Shown: positions 45,050 to 55,184, counted from the first letter of the stretch. The stretch: 64,000 bases of DNA from Acinetobacter amyesii (GCF_002018365.1 NZ_MVKX01000001.1:175178-239177); one strand, 5' to 3'. Translations and numbers: made by a program. Notes: generated by a model not told the origin, from the sequence alone.

Positions 45050-46498
45050 TTAACTCACTTGAGCCAATGGCATACTAAATGGTGTCACTTCAGAAACTAA
45101 ATTTTCAATAGAGAAAATTTCATCCAATTGACTTTCAGTTAACAGCTCTTGCTCTAACACCACTTGGCGAATGGTTTTATTTTCCGCAATACATTGCTTA
45201 CCGATTTCATCACATTTTGCATGACCTAAATATGGATCGAGTAAGGTCACGATTCCTACACTACGCATGACAGCATCAAAACATGCTTGCTCATTTGCCA
45301 GAATCCCTTGTATGCATTTGCTGTCTAATGTTTTCACCGCATTCACCAATAGCTCAATCGATTCATTCATGGACAATGCAATCACCGGCTCCATGACATT
45401 TAATTGTAATTGCCCTGCTTCTGCGGCTAAAGTGATGGTTAAATCATTCCCCATTACTCGAAATGCAATTTGGTTGACCACTTCAGGGATCACAGGATTG
45501 ACCTTTGCAGGCATGATCGACGAACCTGCTTGTAACTCAGGTAAACGAATTTCCGCTAAACCTGTTCGTGGCCCCGAACTTAAAAGACGTAAGTCATTAC
45601 AAATTTTAGAAAGTTTGACAGCTAAACGTTTTAAGCAACTCGATAATAAAATAAATACGCCACAATCGCTGGTTGCTTCGACATAGTCTTCTGCACCTTG
45701 CAATTTTAAACCAGTCAAATGAGCTAGATTTTCAACGGCCTTCGCTGCATAACCCGCAGGAGAATTCACGCCAGTACCAATTGCCGTCGCACCTAAATTA
45801 ATTTCCAATAAAAGCTGTCGATTTTGCTCAATCAACTTCAAATCTTCTTTTAATAATGTTGCAAATGCTCGAAATTCTTGCCCCAAAGTCATCGGAACTG
45901 CATCTTGTAACTGTGTACGCCCCATTTTGATGACATGTTTAAACTCATCAGATTTTAGATGTAAACTTCCAATAAGTTGATTTAACACCACAAATAAAGC
46001 ATCAAAAGCACTATATGTCGCTAGACGTAGTGCTGTTGGATAAACATCATTGGTGGATTGTGACTTATTGACATGGTCGTTTGGATGAATCCGTTGATAA
46101 CTGCCTTTTGCATCTCCGAGCGACTCAAGGGCAATATTGGCAATGACTTCATTGGCATTCATATTGATCGATGTACCAGCTCCCCCTTGATAAATATCAA
46201 TTGGAAATGAATCTGCCCATTGTTCTGGATGATCAATCAATGCATCACACGCCTGCTGAATCGCTTGGCGAATATCATCTTGTATTAAGTTAAATTGGTA
46301 ATTGGTTTCTGCTGACGCTTTTTTTACCTGAGCAATAGCGCGTACAAAGTTTAAATTTTGTCCGACATGCTGCTTTGATATTTGAAAGTTTTCGATGGCA
46401 CGCAATGTATGTATGCCGTAATAACATGACTGCGGGACTGCTTTATCCCCCAATAAATCATGCTCTATTCTCGTTTTTTCCATTTGAACCGTTGTCAC
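45050..46498 (-). CDS. aspA: Aspartate ammonia-lyase
   Basis: The 482-residue fumarase/aspartase superfamily enzyme converts aspartate to fumarate and ammonia. The signature loop is GSSIMPAKVNPVIPEVVNQI, and the aspartase start RIEHDLLGDKAVP...YYGIHTLRAIENFQIS is clear. The TGVNSPAGYAAKAVENLAHL segment also fits. It begins with GTG 46498, preceded by GAGGGAAT at correct spacing; ATG 46483 has no such site. Divergent from putP across 423 bp; together with putA this forms an amino-acid catabolic neighbourhood. Confidence 0.94.
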   Translation of the reverse strand: MTTVQMEKTRIEHDLLGDKAVPQSCYYGIHTLRAIENFQISKQHVGQNLNFVRAIAQVKKASAETNYQFNLIQDDIRQAIQQACDALIDHPEQWADSFPIDIYQGGAGTSINMNANEVIANIALESLGDAKGSYQRIHPNDHVNKSQSTNDVYPTALRLATYSAFDALFVVLNQLIGSLHLKSDEFKHVIKMGRTQLQDAVPMTLGQEFRAFATLLKEDLKLIEQNRQLLLEINLGATAIGTGVNSPAGYAAKAVENLAHLTGLKLQGAEDYVEATSDCGVFILLSSCLKRLAVKLSKICNDLRLLSSGPRTGLAEIRLPELQAGSSIMPAKVNPVIPEVVNQIAFRVMGNDLTITLAAEAGQLQLNVMEPVIALSMNESIELLVNAVKTLDSKCIQGILANEQACFDAVMRSVGIVTLLDPYLGHAKCDEIGKQCIAENKTIRQVVLEQELLTESQLDEIFSIENLVSEVTPFSMPLAQVS

Positions 46499-46921
46499 TG
46501 CGCATTCCCTCTAATTACGCACCAAGACTGTGCATACCTCATATTCAACCTGTTCAAATCATCTCACTACAGATGATGTGATGCACATTTGCAACCAAAT
46601 ATTTCAAATGCACATTTCTTGTTCATTATGTAACATTGTGTAATTTTTGCCTAATTTCATCAGTTCTCTTTTTGTGATGAGAAGTCTTAGGCAGATTGAC
46701 TTACCAAAATTTAAATTCCCTTCTGGACAACATTTCAGCAGCACAATAAAAAATTCGATTTGTAATAAGAAAAAATAGTATTTACACAAAATATACATAA
46801 AATATGCTTAAAGGTTACAGAGTGTAATTTTTAAATCGTGCTTGAATCTGCGACTTACGACAGAAGTACAAATTTTCATCTAGGACAGAGATGATTTGCT
46901 TTCATTAAGGACGAACCGCCT
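46499..46921. promoter_or_regulatory. Shared aspA/putP regulatory region
   Basis: This 423-bp AT-rich gap has no gene. It contains the decamer ATGCACATTT twice, at 46581-46590 and 46608-46617, and an inverted repeat ATGTG-ATG-CACAT at 46576-46588, about 80 bp before the aspA start. An AAGGACG ribosome-binding site precedes putP. These repeats are candidate operators for an Lrp-type or other regulator; identity is not known. Confidence 0.4.
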
Positions 46922-48424
46922 ATGAGCCATTTAAACCCGACATTAGTCACCTTTATTTTTTATATTCTTGCAATGCTTGCCATTGGTTTGTATGCCTACA
47001 AAGCTACGCATAACTTTGACGAATACATTTTAGGTGGACGAAGTTTAGGAAGTGTTGTGACTGCACTTTCAGCAGGTGCATCCGACATGAGTGGTTGGTT
47101 ACTCATGGGTCTCCCTGGTGCAATTTATCTATCTGGTCTTTCTGAAGCTTGGATTGCAATCGGCTTAATTATCGGTGCTTGGTTGAACTGGCTGATCGTT
47201 GCAGGTCGCTTGCGTGTTCATACCGAATATCAAAATAATGCCCTGACCCTGCCCGATTATTTCACAAGCCGTTTTGCAGACCGTAAAAAGATTTTACGTA
47301 TCATTTCAGCTGTAGTGATTTTAGTTTTCTTTGCGATTTACTGTGCTTCTGGCATGGTGGCTGGCGCACGACTTTTCGAAAGTTTATTCGGTTGGAACTA
47401 CACAACAGCACTGTGGATTGGTGCCATTGCAACCATCAGTTATGTCTGTATTGGTGGATTTTTAGCGATTAGTTGGACCGATACTTTCCAAGCGGGTCTG
47501 ATGATCTTTGCACTGCTGATTACACCGATCATCGCCTACCTTGCTTTAGGTGATAACAGTCAAAATCTTGCTGCTATTTTAGAAACAGCTCGCCCGCAAG
47601 CTTCCAATTTATTTGAAGGTTTAAGCACAGTTGCGATTTTATCCAGCATGGCGTGGGGCTTAGGCTATTTTGGTCAGCCGCATATTTTGGTTCGCTTTAT
47701 GGCAGCCGATTCTGTTAAATCCATTCCGAATGCACGTCGCATTGGTATGACATGGATGATCCTGTGTCTAGGTGGTGCTGTAGCTGCGGGTTATATCGGC
47801 ATTGCTTACTTCCAAGTTCACCCAGAACTAGCAAGCGTCGTTAATGCCAACCCTGAAACGGTATTTATGGAATTGACTAAAATTCTATTCAATCCGTGGA
47901 TTGCAGGGATTATTTTAGCCGCAATTTTAGCTGCGGTGATGAGCACACTTAGCTGTCAGTTATTGGTATGTTCAACAACCTTGACGGAAGATTTGTACAA
48001 AGGATTTATTCGTAAAAACGCATCGCAAAAAGAATTGGTTTGGATTGGACGTGCGATGGTCTTGGCAATTGCTGTATTTGCAATCACCTTTGCAATGAAC
48101 CCTGCAAGTAAAGTTTTAGGCTTAGTGGCTTATGCATGGGCAGGTTTCGGTGCTGCATTTGGCCCACTGATTATTCTTTCATTGCTGTGGAAACGTATGA
48201 CGCTTAACGGAGCAATCATTGGCATGATCGTGGGTGCTGTGACTGTCATCGTGTGGAAAAACTACTTAGGCCACCTTGGTTTATACGAAATCATTCCAGG
48301 CTTTATTTTCTCTGCGATCAGTATCGTTGTCGTGAGCTTATTGGGCAAAGCACCAGACGCGGATGTGGTTGAACGCTTTGAAAAAGCCGAAGCGCAATAT
48401 CAGAAAGAAATGTCTGAAATCTAA
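46922..48424 (+). CDS. putP: Sodium/proline symporter
   Basis: The 500-residue integral membrane protein of the SSS family brings in proline with Na+. About 13 helices are visible. Key segments match PutP: LGGRSLGSVVTALSAGASDMSGWLLMG (first Na+-site helix region), AISWTDTFQAGLM and LAAVMSTLSCQLLVCSTTLTEDLY (with the conserved Ser-Thr-x-Ser region). Length is the same as E. coli PutP (502). The putA gene nearby on the same strand and the Lrp-type regulator between them support the call. Confidence 0.94.
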   Translation: MSHLNPTLVTFIFYILAMLAIGLYAYKATHNFDEYILGGRSLGSVVTALSAGASDMSGWLLMGLPGAIYLSGLSEAWIAIGLIIGAWLNWLIVAGRLRVHTEYQNNALTLPDYFTSRFADRKKILRIISAVVILVFFAIYCASGMVAGARLFESLFGWNYTTALWIGAIATISYVCIGGFLAISWTDTFQAGLMIFALLITPIIAYLALGDNSQNLAAILETARPQASNLFEGLSTVAILSSMAWGLGYFGQPHILVRFMAADSVKSIPNARRIGMTWMILCLGGAVAAGYIGIAYFQVHPELASVVNANPETVFMELTKILFNPWIAGIILAAILAAVMSTLSCQLLVCSTTLTEDLYKGFIRKNASQKELVWIGRAMVLAIAVFAITFAMNPASKVLGLVAYAWAGFGAAFGPLIILSLLWKRMTLNGAIIGMIVGAVTVIVWKNYLGHLGLYEIIPGFIFSAISIVVVSLLGKAPDADVVERFEKAEAQYQKEMSEI

Positions 48425-48440
48425 AAATTTTTGACACTAA

Positions 48441-48466
48441 AAAGGGGCTAAATGCCCCTTTTTTTA
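48441..48466 (+). terminator. Terminator of putP
   Basis: AAAGGGGC (48441-48448), loop TAAAT, GCCCCTTT (48454-48461) and T run. Strong GC stem. Confidence 0.93.
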
Positions 48467-48487
48467 TACTCGACTATTGATGATTAG

Positions 48488-48982
48488 CTACTTCGGCCTA
48501 GCCGCAGGTTTCAGTTTAATTTGCATACTTTCTTTGATCACTTCCATCACAGGATAACTACGCGTTTCCTTGATGCCAGGCAGTTGCCAAAGCACCTGCC
48601 CTGAAATTTTTCTAAATTCTTCCATATTTGCACAGCGTATTTTCACTACAAAATCAAAACCACCGCTGATCATATGACATTCTACGATTTCTGGAATTTG
48701 ACGCACTGCATCTGAAAAATCTTCCAATACATTGGGCGTGGTTTTATCTAGTAAAATCTCTACAAAAACTACAAATCCATTGTTGAGTAAGACCGGATTT
48801 AAACGTGCTTCATAGCCTAAAATAAAGCCTTCTTTAGATAATTTTTGCACACGTGCCAACGCCGCAGTGGGTGATAAATTTACCATTTCCGCAAGCTTAA
48901 TATTGGACAATTTTCCGTCTTCTTGCAGAAGCTCTAAAATACGAATATCTATACGGTCTAAGCTCAAATATGGGCTAGTCAT
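48488..48982 (-). CDS. Lrp/AsnC family regulator, probable PutR
   Basis: The 164-residue regulator has an AsnC-type HTH at residues 5-60 (LDRIDIRILELLQEDGKLSN, MVNLSPTAALARVQKL) and a RAM ligand-binding domain (VFVEILLDKTTPNVLEDFSD, CHMISGGFDFVVKIR). It is divergent from putA and convergent with putP. In several proteobacteria an Lrp-type activator (PutR, BkdR-like) turns on putA in response to proline. That role is inferred here and fits the lack of a DNA-binding domain in this PutA. Confidence 0.9.
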   Translation of the reverse strand: MTSPYLSLDRIDIRILELLQEDGKLSNIKLAEMVNLSPTAALARVQKLSKEGFILGYEARLNPVLLNNGFVVFVEILLDKTTPNVLEDFSDAVRQIPEIVECHMISGGFDFVVKIRCANMEEFRKISGQVLWQLPGIKETRSYPVMEVIKESMQIKLKPAARPK

Positions 48983-49115
48983 CTGAATTTTTCTCTAAAT
49001 ATTATTAAAACTATAGTGAGTTATTCGCTAAATATTCTGTGATGATAAATTAAATAAAGGATCAAGCTCAAGATTTATTTGCTCGTCATAGAACTTTGAC
49101 ATGGAAAATTGAAAC

Positions 49116-52100
49116 ATGAATGGAAAAGTATTTGAAGTCACGGGAAGCGATGACTACATCACTGAATTTAAAGACAAGAATAGCTTTGAACAATCGATTA
49201 ATACAGCATGGCGTCGTGCTGAAACTGAGTGCATTGAAAACTTATTAGCACACAGTGAAATCCCTTCCCCGATCAGCGATCAAATTCAACAATTGGCTTT
49301 TGACTTAGCCCATTCATTACGTGAACGTAAAAGCGGTACAGGTAAAGCAGGCATTGTACAAGGCTTGCTACAAGAGTTTTCATTGTCTTCTCAGGAAGGC
49401 ATCGCGCTCATGTGTTTAGCTGAAGCGCTACTCCGTATTCCAGACAAAGCAACACGTGATTTACTGATCAAAGATAAAATCAACCAAGGTAACTGGAAAG
49501 ATCATGTTGGCCAAAGTAGCCTCATGTTCGTAAATGCTGCTGCTTGGGGCTTAATGCTGACGGGCAAACTGATGGAAACCCCTCAACAAAAAAGTCTGTC
49601 TAGCCTATTGACGGGTATTTTAGCACGCAGTGGTCGTGGCATTATCCGTAAAGCTGTAGACGTGGCTATGCGTATGATGGGTGAACAGTTTGTAACAGGT
49701 GAAACCATCAATGAAGCGCTTAAACATGCAGAAGTATTAGAAGATAAAGGCTTCCGCTATTCATATGACATGTTAGGTGAAGCAGCATTAACTGAACCTG
49801 ATGCAGAACGTTATTATCAAGACTATACCGATGCGATCCACGCGATTGGTCAAGCTTCTGAAGGTAAGGATGTTTATAACGGCGCAGGCATTTCGATCAA
49901 ATTATCTGCCCTACACCCACGCTACCAACGCTCACAGATCGACCGTGTACATAACGAACTTTATGGCAAAGTGCTTGAACTTGCTGTATTAGCCAAGCAT
50001 TACAATATTGGTCTAAACATTGATGCTGAAGAAACTGACCGTTTAGAAATTTCTTTGGAACTACTTGAACGCCTGTGTTTTGAGCCTAAATTAGCGGACT
50101 GGAAAGGTATTGGATTTGTGATTCAAGCCTACCAAAAACGCTGTTTCTATGTGGTCGACCATATTATTGACCTCGCAAAGCGTAGCCAAAAACGTTTAAT
50201 GATCCGCTTAGTGAAAGGTGCATACTGGGACAGCGAAATTAAGAAAGCGCAAATTGAAGGTATGAGTGACTATCCTGTATTTACGCGCAAAGTTCATACC
50301 GACCTATCTTATATTGCATGTGCTAAAAAACTCTTGGCAGCGCCTGAGCAAATTTATCCTCAGTTTGCAACACACAATGCGCAAACCGTTGCTACGATCT
50401 ACCAATTAGCACAGCCAGAGCTTTACTATCCAGGCCAGTATGAATTCCAGTGCCTTCACGGCATGGGTGAACCCCTCTATGAACAAGTGGTGGGTTCGAA
50501 GTCTGACAACAAACTGGGTGTGCCATGTCGTATTTATGCACCAGTGGGTAACCATGAAACCTTGTTGGCCTATTTGGTACGACGTTTACTAGAAAATGGT
50601 GCGAATACCTCTTTCGTTAACCGTATTGCAGATAAAAATTTAAAAATTGAAGATTTAATTGAAAATCCAAGACAGACGATATTAGCGACAGCAGAAAAAG
50701 AAGGTATCACTGGCGCTAAGCATCCCTCTATCCCATTTCCGCAAGATTTGTATGGCACAGAACGTCGCAACTCAAAAGGACTCGATTTAGCCAATGATCG
50801 AGACTTATCTCAGCTCAACACCACGGCAGTACAGCATGCACATACCCAGTGGCATGCTAGTGCAATGGGTGCTAATTTAGAAGAAATTCATACTGCAAGT
50901 ATCAACATTACAAACCCTGCAAACCGTAGTGATGTGGTCGGCAGTGTCAGCGAAGCCAGTTTAGAACAAGCGGAAATCGCTCTCAATAATGCGGTAAATG
51001 CCCAAGGTTCATGGAAAGCTTTAGCCAAAGATCAGCGTGCAGCATGCTTAAACCGTGCGGCGGATTTGATGGAAGCACAATTGCAATCTCTCATGGTGTT
51101 GTTATCACGTGAAAGTGGTAAAACTTATGCCAATGCTATTGCTGAAGTCCGTGAAGCGGTAGATTTCCTGCGTTATTATGCAGCTCAAATGATTGATCTA
51201 GCAGAGAATACGCAAATTGAACCCCTAGGTACTGTGCTGTGCATTAGCCCATGGAACTTCCCGCTTGCTATTTTCACAGGTCAAATTGCTGCAGCCTTGG
51301 TTGCAGGTAATACCGTGATTGCCAAGCCTGCTGAACAAACGCCTCTGATTGCTGCTCAAGCTGTACATATTTTATGGGAAGCAGGTGTTCCGTTTGATGT
51401 ATTGCAACTTCTCCCTGGCCGTGGCGAAACCATTGGGGCCAAACTCAGCGCGGACTCACGTGTCCAAGGCATCATGTTTACAGGCTCCACTGAAGTCGCA
51501 CGTATCTTGCAAAAGACCGTGGCACAGCGTTTAAACCAATTTGGCGAAAGTGTGGTTTTGATTGCTGAAACTGGTGGTCAAAATGCCATGATTGTTGACT
51601 CATCAGCATTGACAGAACAAGTGGTATTGGATGTCGTTAACTCTGCCTATGACAGTGCAGGTCAACGCTGTTCTGCCCTGCGTATTCTCTGTGTGCAAGA
51701 AGATAATTTGGACGTAGTCCGTACCATGTTACAAGGTGCGATGAAGCAACTTCGTGTCGGAAATCCTGCACTTTTAGCAACTGACATTGGCCCAGTGATC
51801 GACCTTGAAGCACAGCAAAATATTGAAAAACATATTGAAAAGATGCGTAGCAAAGGCTATCCCGTACATCAAATCATGTTTAATGCTGATGGCAATGCGT
51901 TAAGTACGGGAACTTTTGTTGCACCAACTTTGATTGAACTGCCAAATTTAAATGATTTAGAACGTGAAGTTTTTGGGCCAGTATTGCATTTAATCACCTA
52001 CAAATATGGTGAGATTGAAAACCTATTAACGCAAATTAATGCCAAAGGTTATGGTTTAACCATGGGCTTGCATACACGTATTGATGACACGATTCAAAAA

Positions 52101-52847
52101 GTTATCGGTCATGCAGAAGTCGGCAACCTGTACATTAACCGTAATATTGTAGGTGCAGTAGTCGGTGTACAACCTTTTGGCGGCGAAGGCTTATCGGGTA
52201 CAGGTCCAAAAGCGGGCGGTCCTTTATATCTGTACCGTTTAATGCATCAAGTTTCTGAGAAAAAACTAGCTTCACCGTATGCAGCTCAGGCAGAAACGCA
52301 AGCTGCACACTTCCCTGCATATGAGGCTTTTAACACTTGGGCGAAGCAGCATTTTTCAGGCACTGCTATTCAAGCACCGCAGGCCATAGCCGCTGGACAA
52401 AGTTTTGAGCTACAAGGCCCAACTGGTGAAAACAACCAATATGCCATTTTGGCACGCAAGGGTGTGCTTTCATTGGCTAATAATGATACAGATCAACTGC
52501 ATCAAATTGCTGCGATTTTATCGGTGGGTAGTCAGCCCGTGGTACTTGCAGACAATACTTTTGTGTTGAAACACTTAAATAGCATGCCAAAAGTCCTCGT
52601 AGACCAATTTAAAGTGATCACGGATCTTTATCATGGCAATTTTGATGCGGTTTTACATCATGGTGAAAAAGCTGAGTTATTAAAAATTCAACAAGTCATC
52701 GCGTCTCGTGAAGGTGCAATTATTGGCATTACACATTTAGCTTCAGGCCAATATGACATCCCTGTAGAACGTTTCGTGATTGAGCGGGCAATCAGTGTCA
52801 ATACAGCGGCAGCCGGTGGTAATGCCAGCTTAATGACAATGAATTAA
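49116..52847 (+). CDS. putA: Bifunctional proline dehydrogenase/glutamate-5-semialdehyde dehydrogenase
   Basis: The 1243-residue enzyme oxidises proline to glutamate in two steps. The PRODH barrel (about 150-480) has RLVKGAYWDSEIKKAQ and QFATHNAQTVA, FAD-binding segments. The P5C dehydrogenase domain (about 560-1040) has SPWNFPLAIFTGQIAAALVA, AETGGQNAMIVD and the catalytic Cys852 in GQRCSALRIL. A C-terminal domain of about 180 residues follows. Unlike E. coli PutA (1320 residues) the N-terminus has no ribbon-helix-helix DNA-binding domain, so it is not its own repressor. The divergent Lrp-type gene is the likely regulator. Confidence 0.96.
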   Translation: MNGKVFEVTGSDDYITEFKDKNSFEQSINTAWRRAETECIENLLAHSEIPSPISDQIQQLAFDLAHSLRERKSGTGKAGIVQGLLQEFSLSSQEGIALMCLAEALLRIPDKATRDLLIKDKINQGNWKDHVGQSSLMFVNAAAWGLMLTGKLMETPQQKSLSSLLTGILARSGRGIIRKAVDVAMRMMGEQFVTGETINEALKHAEVLEDKGFRYSYDMLGEAALTEPDAERYYQDYTDAIHAIGQASEGKDVYNGAGISIKLSALHPRYQRSQIDRVHNELYGKVLELAVLAKHYNIGLNIDAEETDRLEISLELLERLCFEPKLADWKGIGFVIQAYQKRCFYVVDHIIDLAKRSQKRLMIRLVKGAYWDSEIKKAQIEGMSDYPVFTRKVHTDLSYIACAKKLLAAPEQIYPQFATHNAQTVATIYQLAQPELYYPGQYEFQCLHGMGEPLYEQVVGSKSDNKLGVPCRIYAPVGNHETLLAYLVRRLLENGANTSFVNRIADKNLKIEDLIENPRQTILATAEKEGITGAKHPSIPFPQDLYGTERRNSKGLDLANDRDLSQLNTTAVQHAHTQWHASAMGANLEEIHTASINITNPANRSDVVGSVSEASLEQAEIALNNAVNAQGSWKALAKDQRAACLNRAADLMEAQLQSLMVLLSRESGKTYANAIAEVREAVDFLRYYAAQMIDLAENTQIEPLGTVLCISPWNFPLAIFTGQIAAALVAGNTVIAKPAEQTPLIAAQAVHILWEAGVPFDVLQLLPGRGETIGAKLSADSRVQGIMFTGSTEVARILQKTVAQRLNQFGESVVLIAETGGQNAMIVDSSALTEQVVLDVVNSAYDSAGQRCSALRILCVQEDNLDVVRTMLQGAMKQLRVGNPALLATDIGPVIDLEAQQNIEKHIEKMRSKGYPVHQIMFNADGNALSTGTFVAPTLIELPNLNDLEREVFGPVLHLITYKYGEIENLLTQINAKGYGLTMGLHTRIDDTIQKVIGHAEVGNLYINRNIVGAVVGVQPFGGEGLSGTGPKAGGPLYLYRLMHQVSEKKLASPYAAQAETQAAHFPAYEAFNTWAKQHFSGTAIQAPQAIAAGQSFELQGPTGENNQYAILARKGVLSLANNDTDQLHQIAAILSVGSQPVVLADNTFVLKHLNSMPKVLVDQFKVITDLYHGNFDAVLHHGEKAELLKIQQVIASREGAIIGITHLASGQYDIPVERFVIERAISVNTAAAGGNASLMTMN

Positions 52848-52885
52848 ACACTGAATTGAACTCCAACTAATCAGTTCCTCACTTA

Positions 52886-52927
52886 GCTCAATCTTTATGA
52901 ATGTTCCATAAAGATTGAGCGTTTTTT
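52886..52927 (+). terminator. Terminator of putA
   Basis: GCTCAATCTTTATG (52886-52899), 7-nt loop, CATAAAGATTGAGC (52907-52920), followed by GTTTTTTT. The perfect 14-bp stem is the longest terminator in the window. Confidence 0.95.
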
Positions 52928-53076
52928 TAACTTCCCCTATATAAAAGTTCTGTTTAGCGCATTCAGACTCATCTTCTCTACAGATAAATACAGCCAAAAG
53001 TGGAATTAATTTAGTCTTATAAGGTGAATTTTGCTAACATGACTTTTTTTAATATGTTTGCGATTTTTTACTGCAT

Positions 53077-54159
53077 ATGACTTCAACTTATCAGCAACAA
53101 CTTGATGCCAAAGTTGCCCGCATTACGGCTCAATTTTCAGAATACAACCCTCCCTCTTTAGAAGTTTTTCCTTCTGCTGAACAAAACTTTCGTATGCGAG
53201 CGGAATTCCGAATTTGGCATACTGAAAATGATATGTTCTATGCAATGTTTGAACGCAATGCAGACAATGAAAAACAAGTTGTAGAAATTAAAGATTTCCC
53301 TATTGCAGATAAAAGCATTAATGATTTAATGCCCGTATTATTAAATGAACTCAAGGCGCAAGAGATCTTATCGAGCCGTCTATTTGAGGTTCATTTCTTA
53401 GCGACGCTGAAAGGTGAAATGCTGGTTTCATTGGTTTACCGCTGCCCACTCAATGCTGAATGGGAAGTTGCTGCCAAAGCCCTATCTGAAAAGCTCAATA
53501 TCAAGATTTATGGTCGTAGTCGTGGTCAGCGCGTGATTTTAACTGATGACTATGTGGTTGAAGAACTCCAAGTGTTTGACCGTAAATATCAGTACAAGCA
53601 AATCGAAAGTAGCTTCACACAGCCAAATGCCGGTGTATGTCAAAAAATGCTGGAATGGGCATGTCAGGCTGCCGATCACTCAGACCAAGACTTACTTGAG
53701 CTTTACTGTGGTAATGGTAATTTCACGCTGCCTCTTTCAACACGCTTTAATCGCGTTTTGGCAACAGAATTAGCCAAGTCTTCAGTCTATGCCGCACAGT
53801 GGAATATTGAGCAAAATGGCATTGATAATATCCAAGTCGCTCGTCTATCTGCTGAAGAGTTCACCCAAGCCTACAATGCTGAACGTACATTCCGCCGCCT
53901 TGAAGAAGCTGAAATTGAAATTTCAAGCTATAACTTCGATACGGTATTCGTCGATCCACCGCGTGCAGGTATCGATGATGAAACATTAAAACTGTTACAA
54001 CGTTTTGAACGCATTATCTATATTTCATGCAACCCAGATACTTTGCATGACAATCTCAAACTGCTTTCACAAACGCATAAAATCAGCAAATTTGCCTTGT
54101 TTGATCAGTTCCCTTATACACACCATGTAGAGTCTGGCGTGTTTCTTGAGAAGATTTAA
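53077..54159 (+). CDS. trmA: tRNA (uracil-54-C5)-methyltransferase
   Basis: This 360-residue enzyme makes ribothymidine (m5U54) in the T-loop of tRNA, using SAM. It has the RNA-binding N-terminal part with [11 protein letters not shown], the SAM motif [17 protein letters not shown], and the catalytic cysteine in [15 protein letters not shown], with [10 protein letters not shown] before it. No TRAM domain or cysteine cluster is present, which separates TrmA from RlmC/RlmD. Length matches E. coli TrmA (366). Monocistronic. Confidence 0.95.
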   Translation: MTSTYQQQLDAKVARITAQFSEYNPPSLEVFPSAEQNFRMRAEFRIWHTENDMFYAMFERNADNEKQVVEIKDFPIADKSINDLMPVLLNELKAQEILSSRLFEVHFLATLKGEMLVSLVYRCPLNAEWEVAAKALSEKLNIKIYGRSRGQRVILTDDYVVEELQVFDRKYQYKQIESSFTQPNAGVCQKMLEWACQAADHSDQDLLELYCGNGNFTLPLSTRFNRVLATELAKSSVYAAQWNIEQNGIDNIQVARLSAEEFTQAYNAERTFRRLEEAEIEISSYNFDTVFVDPPRAGIDDETLKLLQRFERIIYISCNPDTLHDNLKLLSQTHKISKFALFDQFPYTHHVESGVFLEKI

Positions 54160-54190
54160 ACAAATTATTTCAAGTCATGTTACTGTCATA

Positions 54191-54218
54191 AAAGGAGCTT
54201 TCTAAAAGCTCCTTTTTT
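54191..54218 (+). terminator. Terminator of trmA
   Basis: AAAGGAGCTTT (54191-54201), loop CTA, AAAGCTCCTTT (54205-54215) and T run. Confidence 0.92.
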
Positions 54219-54411
54219 ATATGCTAAAAAAGCTATATTTTTTCGCCACATGCAGTGCAATTGATGCCTTGCTATATCAATTAGGCAAAGATTCTAAAAG
54301 TCCAATCGAAAAAATGATCATTCAACTGGCTAAAATATCACTTTAGTAGTCTTGCTTTATTTATTGGATTGGTTATATTTCGTCCTATGTTAGGTCGCAA
54401 ATGAAGGCTCT

Positions 54412-54636
54412 ATGAGTTTTTGGCATAAGTTGTTCGCTAAAGAACAGCAAAACGGGCATAAGAATCAAATTGCCTGTGTTGAAAATGATTGCTCTTGTAA
54501 AACCAATGAACAGCTTATTGCTGCTCTTACAAAGGCAACGGATGAAGATGTTATCCTCGGTATTAAAAAAGTACTCGCTTCGCGCGGTTATAGCCGTAAG
54601 GAATTAAATGAAATCCAGCATCTACCTCTACAGTAG
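54412..54636 (+). CDS. Hypothetical small protein with cysteine cluster
   Basis: I do not recognise this 74-residue protein. It starts MSFWHKLFAKEQQ and has three closely spaced cysteines in IACVENDCSCKTNEQLIAAL, a possible metal site, followed by a helical tail (DEDVILGIKKVLASRGYSRK). There is no signal peptide. A terminator hairpin directly downstream and typical codon use support a real gene, although no strong ribosome-binding site precedes the ATG. Confidence 0.6.
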   Translation: MSFWHKLFAKEQQNGHKNQIACVENDCSCKTNEQLIAALTKATDEDVILGIKKVLASRGYSRKELNEIQHLPLQ

Positions 54637-54660
54637 AGTCTGAACATTCAATGTTCAAAC

Positions 54661-54690
54661 AAGGCATTCTGTTTTACAGAGTGCCTTTTT
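54661..54690 (+). terminator. Terminator of the small cysteine protein gene
   Basis: AAGGCATTCTG (54661-54671), loop TTTTA, CAGAGTGCCTT (54677-54687) with one G-T wobble, then T residues. Confidence 0.88.
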
Positions 54691-54899
54691 CATTTTTAGT
54701 CTAATCAAAAGTATGCCGCTTATTTACAGATCAGGTTTTGTGGATTGGCCACATCGCTATTTACAGCTTTTATGCTATGCTCCAAGGCATCTCAGTGATG
54801 TCTAATTTTTAAACACACGACAATAAAACCTAATATTGCATCAAATAAGAGGCAGATGACCTCTAAACAGCATTGATATAAAAAAATAAAGGAATGAAC

Positions 54900-55148
54900 A
54901 TGAATAAATTAACAAGTTGCCTTATTGCCTGCTGCATACTTAGTCTAAGTGCTTGTAGCCAAATCCCCAAAGAATGCGAAGAATCTTGGGATAAACTCGA
55001 AGCCCTATCGAAACAAATGGGCTTAAACGAAGAGCAAATCAAAGAACAGAAAAAACAGTTTGAAGAAAGTATTAAAAAACAATCTAAAGAACAAGCCATT
55101 CAAATGTGCCAAACCCAAAGTACCTTTTTAGGTTTAGTCGGCAAATAA
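54900..55148 (+). CDS. Small lipoprotein, DUF5339-like
   Basis: An 82-residue protein with a lipoprotein signal (MNKLTSCLIACCILSLSACS, lipobox LSAC with Cys19). The mature 64 residues are helical and highly charged (EQIKEQKKQFEESIKKQSKE), with two cysteines in PKECEES and QMCQTQ that may pair. This matches the small DUF5339 lipoproteins of Acinetobacter as I recall them. ATG 54900 has AAGGA six bases upstream; the ATG two codons before is too close to it. Confidence 0.78.
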   Translation: MNKLTSCLIACCILSLSACSQIPKECEESWDKLEALSKQMGLNEEQIKEQKKQFEESIKKQSKEQAIQMCQTQSTFLGLVGK

Positions 55149-55184
55149 ACAGTAGTCTCTATCAATCTAAACACTGTACAGATG

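Noticed and set aside
46499..46921. A tRNA or small RNA gene in the long aspA/putP gap
   Set aside because: I found no cloverleaf-like arms, TTCGA-type T-loop or terminator hairpin that would support one.
54221..54346. A 41-codon plus-strand ORF (MLKKLYFFATCSAIDALLYQ...) just after the trmA terminator, slightly like the start of a glutathione S-transferase
   Set aside because: It begins inside the tail of the terminator, has no ribosome-binding site, and is too short for a domain. It could be a gene remnant, but the likeness is too weak to call.
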